From: Candidatus Poseidonia sp. | Lineage (GTDB): Archaea > Thermoplasmatota > Poseidoniia > Poseidoniales > Poseidoniaceae | Direction: 5' to 3' | Assembly (NCBI GenBank): GCA_023254355.1 | Contig: JALRLR010000004.1 | Location: 1 to 35,342 of the forward strand | DNA: 35,342 nt | Part shown: positions 18,377-27,700 of the stretch, piece by piece | Layout: each line of letters opens with the position of its first letter | How positions within the stretch are numbered: position 1 is the first letter of the stretch | Notes under the pieces: model-generated | The model's input: the letters and a program-made list of their open reading frames with translations, nothing else | What the model was told of the DNA's origin: nothing | Databases searched by the model: none | Program-made: the position numbers and the translations under genes

Positions 18377-18377
18377 A

Positions 18378-18764
18378 TCAATGTCCTTTTGGTCGGTCGT
18401 AGGCAGGCGTGAGTCGAGCCATGTCGCCCGAGTATCGTCCGCCTCGGTAGAGGAACAGAACGGGTGCTGCCAACGTCAACAGGAGCAGCAAACCGAGGAA
18501 AAACAACCCCCACGGTTCAACGTCCGAGAGGGTTGCGGCCCAGAGCACCCACAAAAACGGAAGATAGAGGAACACGCTGTAGCGTCGAGCCACCGTTGAG
18601 AAACGAGCACTCGAGGTGTCTTTGTCAAAGAGGACGGGAACCTCTTCTTTGGTCACGAGTCCTTTGTCAACGCCGCATTGAACGCATACTTGCGTGTTGG
18701 GTCCGTTGCCGTGGATGAAAAATTCACGAGGGTACGTGCTTCCGCAGTGACGACACGCTGGCAT
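18378..18764 (-). CDS. Zinc-ribbon membrane protein, unknown function
   Basis: CRHCGSTYPREFFIHGNGPNTQVCVQCG followed by two hydrophobic segments. Confidence 0.7.
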   Translation of the reverse strand: MPACRHCGSTYPREFFIHGNGPNTQVCVQCGVDKGLVTKEEVPVLFDKDTSSARFSTVARRYSVFLYLPFLWVLWAATLSDVEPWGLFFLGLLLLLTLAAPVLFLYRGGRYSGDMARLTPAYDRPKGH

Positions 18765-18800
18765 GATGCTTCCTCATGCTGCCCAGCGGGAAGGGATTCT

Positions 18801-21050
18801 TCAACCATCCGATTCGATTTCCAGAAACGCCCGTAACAAGGAAGCCCCTTCGGGCGACCCGATGGATTCTGGATGGGCTTGGAGGGTGTGAATTGGCAAG
18901 GTTGGATGATGCATGCCCATGTTCAAACCCGTGTCTCGTTCGGTGAGGTTCACTCGCAGGCCATGGCTGCCCGTTGGCAGGGCCACCAACGAATTGTACC
19001 GAGTCAGCAACGTCTCGGCAACGGCGCTGCCCTCAAACAGGCCTTGACCGTCGTGAATCATCACGGTTGGCACCCCGTGTACGGGTCCGTGGGGTGAAGG
19101 AACGATGTGCCAACCGTCGGCTTTGGCGAGGGCTTGATGGCCCAAGCAAATACCCAACACCGGGAGGTCCAACTGCCCCGCCAACGCATGATGGGCCAAG
19201 GCCAACGTGAGCGGGCAGTCATCCGGCGTACCGGGGCCGGGCCCCAGCACCAAATGAGACGGCTGCAATCGCTCCAACAGGTCGTTCAGCGCTACGGGGT
19301 CAAGCCATGCTTGGGAGGCGGGTGACCGCCCCTCCAACACCGTGACGTTGTGGCCGGTCAGGGCCATGGCATGAGCGATGTTCATCGAGAACGAATCAAG
19401 GTTGTCAATGAAGAGCACACCGGTTGAATCCGGGTCGCTAAGGGCCTGTTCAAGCCGTTGTATGGCGCCGCTCTCAGCGTTATCTGCAGGTCGAAACAGC
19501 GGGGCGTTGACCGGATGGATGCTCAATGAAGCGGTGGGGAGGACGGCATGCTCGGCCCGCATCCATCCTGCGGCCAAGCGAAGGGCCGCTCCTTTCCACG
19601 CGGCTTCAGCCACTTCCTTGACCGGGTCGGACGCGATGGTGATGCCTCCTCCAGCCCCCGCGGAGGCGTGCCAAACGCCTCCTTTTCGATGGGCCTCCAG
19701 CGTCCGAATCAAGATGTTCCATGCGCTTTGCCCTGAATGAACATCGATGTAGCCGATGGAACCGGTCCAGAAGGAGCGCGGCATCTGTTCCAACTCATCG
19801 ATGACCGCACAGACCACCGTTCGGGGACATCCCGTGATGGACCCGCCTGGAAACACGGCTTGCAGGGCCGAAGCGCCGGTTGAGGTGGGCTGAAGCGTTC
19901 CCGAAACATGGCTTACCAAGTGTTGGACATTGGCATAGGCTTCAACGTCAAAGCGGTCCACTTTGACCGTTCCCGGTCGGGCGATGTGCGTCAAGTCGTT
20001 TCGCATCAAGTCCACCAACATTCGGTGTTCTGCCCGTTCTTTTTCATCTTCGATCATCGCTTGACGGAGTCGTTCGCTCTCGGCGATGTCCCTCCCCTGC
20101 GGGCAGGTGCCTTTGATGGGGGCGGTGGAAACGATGGTACCATCGCAGGTGAGCAGCGATTCGGGGGATGAACTTGCCAAGGCGAAGCCGAGGTCTTCGG
20201 CTTCAACGTAGGACGCGTACGGTGCAGGGTTGATGTCCAGCAGTCGGTGGAAGACGTTGTACGGATGGTCAATTTCCCCGCGCCAGTGCTTTCCGACGTT
20301 GACCTGGTACACTTGTCCTCGAACGATGCCGTCTCGAACGGCTTGGATGTTGTCTTGATGGGTTTCGTCCGTATGGGTCACCGACTCTCGATGTTGGACA
20401 AGGGGGGGTGACTGGAGGGGTGTCAAGGGGTGTCGAAGGGCTTCTTCAGCCCGTTCGCACCAAGCCACGTCGTTGCCGAACACGGTGCAACGTCCGTTCG
20501 AAGCGTCCAGGGCGAGGCCGCCGTCAACGCACCACAGCACGGCGAGCAAGGCGCCGACTTCTGGTGGGTGCTGAAGGCGTAGCGGTTGGGTCCATTGAAG
20601 CAAATCATAGGCCAAGGCGCCGCACCAAAACGGTCGTTCTGGAAACACCGCTCCGTGTTGAACATGAAACGGTGCGGCCGAAGTCTCCGGCTTGAGTTTG
20701 ATCATCAAATCTTCGAGGTTGTCCGCATGGAGGGTGACGCTGTGATACCACGAACCGTGTTTCCACGCCTCAACTTCGGCCCTGAGTCGAGGTGTTTCTG
20801 CTTGCAGGCGTAGGTCGCCGTTCAGCGGGGAATGGGGGGGTGCCGCCGGAAGAAAATCACGGGAAGGTTGACGGATCACGACCCGTTTCTTGGCAGGTGC
20901 TGCCACCAAGGACCACGAAGCGAGATGGGAGGGTGGACCCGCTGAAACCAGAAGCGTCTTGTCAGGCGAGCCGTAGCGGAGCGCCATTTTTCCGAGCAGA
21001 CCCTCCTGCGTGAGTCGGTGAACCATGGCAGGTACATCATCCGACACGGT
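18801..21050 (-). CDS. Aminodeoxychorismate synthase, fused PabB-PabA (chorismate-binding + glutamine amidotransferase)
   Basis: VNVGKHWRGE, SSSPESLL, STAPIKGTCPQGRD (PIKGT favours PabB over TrpE), HRMLVDLMRNDL, FPGGSITGCPR, GAGGGITIASDP; GATase LFIDNLDSFSMNIAHAM, LVLGPGPGTPDD, GICLGHQALA, LQAHPES. GTG start at 21050 or ATG at 21026. Confidence 0.85.
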   Translation of the reverse strand, partial: TVSDDVPAMVHRLTQEGLLGKMALRYGSPDKTLLVSAGPPSHLASWSLVAAPAKKRVVIRQPSRDFLPAAPPHSPLNGDLRLQAETPRLRAEVEAWKHGSWYHSVTLHADNLEDLMIKLKPETSAAPFHVQHGAVFPERPFWCGALAYDLLQWTQPLRLQHPPEVGALLAVLWCVDGGLALDASNGRCTVFGNDVAWCERAEEALRHPLTPLQSPPLVQHRESVTHTDETHQDNIQAVRDGIVRGQVYQVNVGKHWRGEIDHPYNVFHRLLDINPAPYASYVEAEDLGFALASSSPESLLTCDGTIVSTAPIKGTCPQGRDIAESERLRQAMIEDEKERAEHRMLVDLMRNDLTHIARPGTVKVDRFDVEAYANVQHLVSHVSGTLQPTSTGASALQAVFPGGSITGCPRTVVCAVIDELEQMPRSFWTGSIGYIDVHSGQSAWNILIRTLEAHRKGGVWHASAGAGGGITIASDPVKEVAEAAWKGAALRLAAGWMRAEHAVLPTASLSIHPVNAPLFRPADNAESGAIQRLEQALSDPDSTGVLFIDNLDSFSMNIAHAMALTGHNVTVLEGRSPASQAWLDPVALNDLLERLQPSHLVLGPGPGTPDDCPLTLALAHHALAGQLDLPVLGICLGHQALAKADGWHIVPSPHGPVHGVPTVMIHDGQGLFEGSAVAETLLTRYNSLVALPTGSHGLRVNLTERDTGLNMGMHHPTLPIHTLQAHPESIGSPEGASLLRAFLEIESDG

Positions 21051-21786
21051 CCAACCTCGGTTGCGACCACGAGGCTTCTTCGGTAAAATATTCCCGAAGC
21101 AGGCGTTGGCATTGGTCGGAGAGGAGGTTGGAGGTGCCAACGACTTCTCCGTCCAGCGAGTCAACCCGGCACGCCCCCATCCCGGTGCCCACCAAGACCA
21201 ATTCTGCGCAGCGAGCCACGGTTCGTTCGTTCAAACGCCCTCGAACCACGGGGAAGCCCTGGTCGGGGAGTTTTCGTTCAAGAACCGAGGCCGTGATGCC
21301 GTTGACGCCCCCGTCGCTTTCGGGTGCAAGCCACACGGTTCCGTCTTCGTCCAAGACCATCGGCGTGCCTCGGTCACCGTCAACGATCGCATGTTCGTGA
21401 ATCAACAACGCCGCATCGCACCCGGCTGCCTCGGCCGCTTCTTTGGCCTTGATGTACGGCTCCCATTCGCCGTGCTTGCATCCATTGGTTCGTTCGTTCC
21501 AACGCGGTGCAGGTACACCGATGGCGTCGATGGCTTCGTTTCGAAAAGCCAGGTCTCTGACCTCAACCTGCCACGTGTTCGTTCCCGCTCGACAAGCAAG
21601 ACGAGCCAACCTCCACCCTTCGCTGTCGTGAGAGGGGAGCACCGGTGGTTCAGTGGGCAAGGTGATTCGGAGTCGCTGTGCGTGCTCAGCAAGGCGCTCA
21701 AGATGCATGGGCCAGTCGGCGACGTGACCCTTTTCATTCACCAACGTCGTGGTAAACACTTCACTTCGCGGTCCTTGACGCTCCAT
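21037..21786 (-). CDS. Class IV aminotransferase, 4-amino-4-deoxychorismate lyase (PabC)-like
   Basis: GCKHGEWEPYIKAKEAAEAAGCDAALLIHEHAIVDGDRG... NGITASVLERKL; position overlapping the PabB-PabA fusion. Confidence 0.72.
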   Translation of the reverse strand: MERQGPRSEVFTTTLVNEKGHVADWPMHLERLAEHAQRLRITLPTEPPVLPSHDSEGWRLARLACRAGTNTWQVEVRDLAFRNEAIDAIGVPAPRWNERTNGCKHGEWEPYIKAKEAAEAAGCDAALLIHEHAIVDGDRGTPMVLDEDGTVWLAPESDGGVNGITASVLERKLPDQGFPVVRGRLNERTVARCAELVLVGTGMGACRVDSLDGEVVGTSNLLSDQCQRLLREYFTEEASWSQPRLDRVG

Positions 21787-21795
21787 GCTGGGCCC

Positions 21796-24700
21796 TCACA
21801 GCAGGTCGTCGAGGAAGGACGTATCGATTTGCGGTCGCTTCTGGACGGGTTCCACTTCATCCAACAGTCCGTTCAGCACGTCTTGGTTGACCTGAGGCCT
21901 GAGCACCGGTTGTTCGGGTTGGTAGGCTTGGCGACCGAAATTTGCTTCTTGAATTTGGTTGGCGGCAGCGTACAGGTCGTTGGCTTGCTGAGTGGAAACG
22001 CCTTGGGGCGGCGCAGGAGCCGACGTTGGTGCACTGGGTGCTGGCATCGTGGGCGGGGTGTCCCAATCGCCTTGAATGCCCCAAGTGGCTTCTTGAAGTT
22101 CCCAGCTCTTGGACCGTTGCGATGCGTTACCACGAGAACGGACGACCACAACCAGCAAGAGCAAGATGATGATGAGCATGCCCGCAGCGATCAAATTCGG
22201 CCCGGTCAGGAGCGAGTCTAAGGAAAGTTGTCCCGTTTCATCGCCGGTCGGTTCACCGGTGCCCCCGACTTCCAGCGGGTCCAACTTCACGACCTCAACC
22301 GTGGTTTTGGCCACGGTGTCGTCATAGGGGACGACCCCAACGAACCACGCCGTATCGTTGCTCAACGCTTCAAACAGCGCCGGCGTGATGAGGAAGGTGT
22401 TGGCCGAAACCGTTTGACCGACCATCGTGGCGTCATCGGTTGACGTAAACGCTTCCTCGCTGATGTAGATGTGGTAGCCGCGAACGTTGGCGTTCACCGA
22501 ATGTTGCCATTCCACCAGAACATCGGTTTCGGTGGACCAGCCGACTTCAACCTTCTCAATGTCTGGCAAATAGTTGCCCGGGTCGGTGATGCCCTCGTCC
22601 GTTGAGGTGCCCGATACCATCGTCAGCAGGGTCGTGTAGGCGTTGCCCGATGAATCAGTGGCCACAACGGCCACCCAAATCTCTTGGCCAGGGATGACGG
22701 GTGCATCGCCTGCGACGAGGTCGATGACCACGGGCATGGACGGGTTGCGGCCCAGCGTTGAGACGGGGGCCATTTGTTGAGAGACGGTTCCATCAAAGTT
22801 GTAGGTGGCCGCATATACGTCGTACGTTGCCACGTCACCGGAACTCGACGGTCCAAACGTCAAGAGCAGCGCCGACCCGTCGTCGTTTGGACGGTCGCTC
22901 AGCGTGAGTTCGGTCACTCGTTCGGGGGCCGTGTTGTCGTTTTGATTGTCCACCGGCGTGACGCTGACCTGCGTAAGTTCGGTGAGATGGACGTTCCCCT
23001 TCAAATCGTGCACCGTGACGGCGACAAACAGTTCAACACCGGGCTGAATCAGCCCTGGCGTACCTTCGGTCAGGGCGCCTCCCTGCGGGACATAGAGAGC
23101 GGTGGAAAGCGTGAGTTCAATCGGGTTGGTTCGCTCATCAATCCATTGTTTGTTGAAGGAGAAACACCCGCAGCTTTCCGGATTGGTACCAAAGGCGGCG
23201 TAGGCGGACGAAAGGTCCTCCACCGGGGCACTGGACACCCATACCGTGTAGGATGCGAAGTCGTCGACGGTTGAAGGCTCCCAAACCACGTCGATGGCCG
23301 TTCCGTCGTCGTTGGGGTGGTCGAAGGCCATGAGCGCCGTGATTCGCGGCGGCGTCGTGCCGGGGCCGACGATGTTCTGGAACGGCGTGACCGTGACGAG
23401 GTTGACAACCTCCGTGTTGCCGTTGAGCCACACATCGTAGGCCACCACGCCCACCGTGTAGATCTGTCCGTCGATGAGCGGGACGCCGTCAAGGCTGGTG
23501 ATGACGATTTGGGTTTCATCACAGGGATTGAGGATGGCGGCCTGGGAGAAGCCGTCAATGGACCCCATGTCGCCGTTCGCGGTGTGGTTTCCTTGCCTCA
23601 TGTACACCGTGTAGAAGGCACAATCTTCCGCCGAACTGCCGTTCCACGTCACGGAAATGCGACCGCCCTCGTCTTCGGGGACATCGCTGGCTACCGTTCC
23701 TTCGATCGGCGCTGGCGCTTCGTTATCGTTCAGTTCCCCGGTCGGTACGACCGGTCCCACCACCGTCATGTCGGAGAGGTTCTCCTGGCCCGCTTCGTCC
23801 GTGCAGGTGAAGCCGATCCAGACGGGAACGCCAGGGGTGAGTGAAAGAACGGATTGGTTGCCTTCGTTGGGTGCGATGGTGGTGAGCGGGGTGCGACCAA
23901 AAGCATCCGTCATGAGGGTGGTTCCCACGTAGATGTTGGTGGCGGCAAGGTCAAGTGCCGTGCATCGAGCCCATTCCACCTCAACGTCGCCGTCGTCACC
24001 GTTGGAGCCCATGGCTTGAGCCGTTGCCCAAGCAGGCGCCTTTGGCACTTCGTCGCTGGGGCTGGCCGGGCCGAACGGGGCGGACACAGCCCCCCAGCGA
24101 CCGTCGTTGTACTCAACCACAACCACGGCGTGGTAGTCCGTTCCATCTTTGAGCGGCAGACCGTTCGCCGTCTCAATATCGGCCGAAAGCCGGCTGTGCA
24201 ACGAGATTGTTTTGTCCGGGGTTTGCCCGAGCAACATCAATTCATTCGGAGCGCTGGCCCACGGCCCTTCGTTGACAAACACGAGGTAGCGGGCGAAGTC
24301 TTCGTCGTGAACCAGAGACCACGATGCGGTGAGGGCACCCCCACCATCGTCGGGTCGGTCGACCAAACCTTCCATCGTGACCGGTGTGTCTGAGCGAACA
24401 TAATCGTACGTGAGTCGAGCTTCAAGGGTGCCGTTGGACGGGGCGTAGAGCCTCAGAGAGACATGGCGGGTGTTGTTGTAGAGTTGTCCGTTGTCCACTG
24501 CGTCTTGCAGGTTAAGGGCCAATGCAGGGTCGTTGCTGATGTCGAGGGTGACGTCGTATTTCAGCGACACCGATTTTGCCCAAACGGCTGCACCGGTCAC
24601 GGGCGAGGTCATCACGATCGGGACGTTTTGGAACAGCAGGTTGTGGGCTCCAGGCGTGCCCATGGTGGAGTCCAAAGCAAACGGATCGTTGGCGTCGATG

Positions 24701-27700
24701 AGTTGGATGCTCATGCCAGGGTGCGTCATGTCCGTGACGTTGATGCCGCCTCCGTTGTTCATGGCGCGAAGCGTCAGCGGCAACGCTCGTCGCATCGAAC
24801 TCTGTTCCATGGCAGGGTATTGGCCGCCGTTGGCGTACCCCCGCAAGCCTTCTTCGGTGAGCAACCATACGGTGTTCGTGCCCAACGTACCGCCAACAAC
24901 GTTGCCTGGTCGGAAGGTCTGAAGCGAGTTGTGGTTCGTGGAACGGGCTTCAACCAACATGGCGAAGTCGTCGCCTCCAAGAGCCAATACCTCGTCCCCG
25001 TTGCTGAACATTCCGTGAACGGGGTATTGGGATTGCATGAACGCCACGCCGTCCTCAAAGTCGCCACTGGAAGCGTTCCAATGCGTGAGCGGCCAACCAG
25101 CGGTGGCGATGTGAACACCCCACCAATCCACCGTGAGGGAGGTAACGGTGTTCGAAGGCAGTTGGTCAAAGCGGTGGGTGGAGACCACTTGGTTGGTGGC
25201 CGCATCGAGCAGGCTCACGCCGGGACGTTCGGATCCTCGCCCGTCGTGACTGATGAGCAGGGTGGTGGTCCCGCTGCTGCTGGTTTGGGCCACCAATCCC
25301 CAGGCCGAGTTGCCCATCAACCCGTTGTTGGTGGTTAGGGTTGACCCGGTGTTGCTGTTGGCGTCCCAAACGAAGACGCCCGAAGGGGTGGCCATGTAAA
25401 CGATGTTCCCCACCGCAGCGACGTCCTCAACGATGGCGTTGGGCAGGCCGTTGCTCGCCGTGATGGAATCCATCCAGTCGTTGGTCGTGTAGTTCCAGCG
25501 CCCCACGCCTCCATTGGTGGCGATGTACAGGATGGAGGAGGTGTCGGTAAAGCCGTTGACAATGTTGGAGGGTAGACCGGCGATCAATCGGCCGTTGCCG
25601 AATTGGTCCGTGGCCGGGTCAAAGAGTTGCACGCCGGGAGGACTGCCTCCATCGCCAGCCAGCCCGATGACGAGTTGGTTGTTGTACGTGTGCATCGTGT
25701 CGAATTTCCCGTGCAACGACCCCGAAATGGCTGAAATCGTTCGGGTTTGAGTGTCCAGCTTGTGCATGCCATCGGGGTTCGACGCAATGTAGAGGGAGGT
25801 GCCTTGCAAATGCAAGTCGCTGGCGACGGTGTTCCCAGGAAGGGTCCATCCGTATTGCCATTCCACGGTCCCGTTGGGAAGGAACGTGCCTTGCAGAAGC
25901 CCTGTCCCGCTTCCACCGCCGTTGCCCACGCCAAACTGGGGACCGCCTCCGGTCGCCGCCCAAACATGGGTGCTGTTGGCCACCATGGCCGAAACCTGTC
26001 CGCTCACCAAGCCGGGCAAGTCAACGAGTTTCTGCATGCCAGAGGAGGAAAGCGTGGAGACATGGCTGTAGCCCGAGGCGCCACCGGCTTGACCGATCAA
26101 CCACTGTGAGTTGCTGGCTTGCCATTGGAACGAGGTCACGGAGGAACCACCGCCGTAGACTTGGGCTTGCAGCGCCGTGGCCCCGTTGGCGACCATGGTG
26201 GAATAGCCGCCTCCAATCACGTTGGAGCCCGATGCCCCGATGCCGTGGCCCACGAGCAGTTGCGTGCCGGAGTGAGCCAATCCGTCGTACCACACACGGT
26301 CGCTGGGAAGGTTATGGCTGGAGGTGGTCAGGCTCGAGAGGAAAGCGTTGGAGACGTAACTGTAGCGCGTGATCGGTTGGTTGTCGTTGTAGTATCCGAT
26401 GTACAAGGTGTCTTGAGCGTCGCAAGCGACCGAGGCGGGAGCAAAACCGTCGAGTTGGCTGCGGTCAAAGTCGGATTGGACCGAGGCGTTTTGCAGGTCG
26501 ATTCGTGCGATGCCGCCGTTGCCGTTGTACATGGCGATGTTCAGTAAACCACCGCACATCTCCATCGAGATGGGATAGCCGTCGGGGATGTTCGTGTTGG
26601 AGTCGGCGGCGTAGGCGGTCCAAGCGCCTGCTGAGTTTCGGTGCGAGATGACGCCTTCAATGAAGCCGCCAAAGTTGCTGAATCGGACCCCTCCGACGAC
26701 GAGGTTGGAACCGTCGGTCCACAATTCGTAGAATACACTCCCAGCGTTGTTGGGAAGGCCGTTGCCAGCTTCCCACTTTGAACTCCACTGGTTGGTGGTT
26801 TCGTTGTAGCGCAGGATGCCCGATTCGGTGGCGAACAGGGTTTCGCCGTTGTGCTCAACGATGCCTCGGATGGGCAAGTCAAACGAGGTCCACGAGTTGA
26901 CCAGCGAGAGGTTCGCATCGTACAACTCCAGCTTCAATTCGCCCCACGCCACCCACGTGTTGCCGTTGGAGGATTCGTAGGCGGTCACACGGTCGATGGA
27001 ACCGGTGGGCAAGATGTTCGTGGCGAAGGTGGAGGTCACCGTGTTCCAGCGAGCGATGCCACCCGAACCGTCGGCGTTCCACCATTGTCCAGAGACCACG
27101 CTCACAAGCAATTCATCTCCAGCCAGTTCCATTTTCACGATGTCCCCGCCGTTCTCGCCGACCTGTGCTCCCATGTCGAGGTTGCTGGGTGCCGTGAAAT
27201 TCACGAGGTCCAAACGACTGACTTCATCGCTTGCGGTGCTGGCGTGATAATAGAGGATGTTGTTGTGAACAATCAAATCGTGAGGGTCGCCGTTGGCGTT
27301 GTAGAGGACGCTGTTCGTCTCGATGTCGTAGGCTTCGGCGCCCGTCGTGACGTTGATCAGTTGGAAACCGTCGCCTCCGCCGACCCACAGCAGGTTGGGG
27401 CGAATGTCGGCGACCAGGCCCGTGACGTCGTCGTTCCCTCCGTCAAGCACCCCGTTGTCTTCGTTGAACGGCGTGAGCCATTGGTTGGAGGTGATGTTGT
27501 AGCGCAGCACCCCCAGCCCTTCGGTGCCAATGTAAGCGATGTCGCCCATGATTTCGACCACGGCGTTGCCGGTTTGGGTTCCTTCGCCCCAGTTTGTGTC
27601 GTGCTGGAAGTTGGATTTCGTCACCAGGCCCACCCCGGAATTGGTGCCACCGTAGACGTAGGTGGCGTCAACGCCGACGCTGTACGTGGCCCAATTGGGC

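Noticed and set aside
21025-22221. 398-aa plus-strand ORF
   Set aside because: Antisense to the PabC-like gene and the tail of the giant protein, both with recognisable motifs
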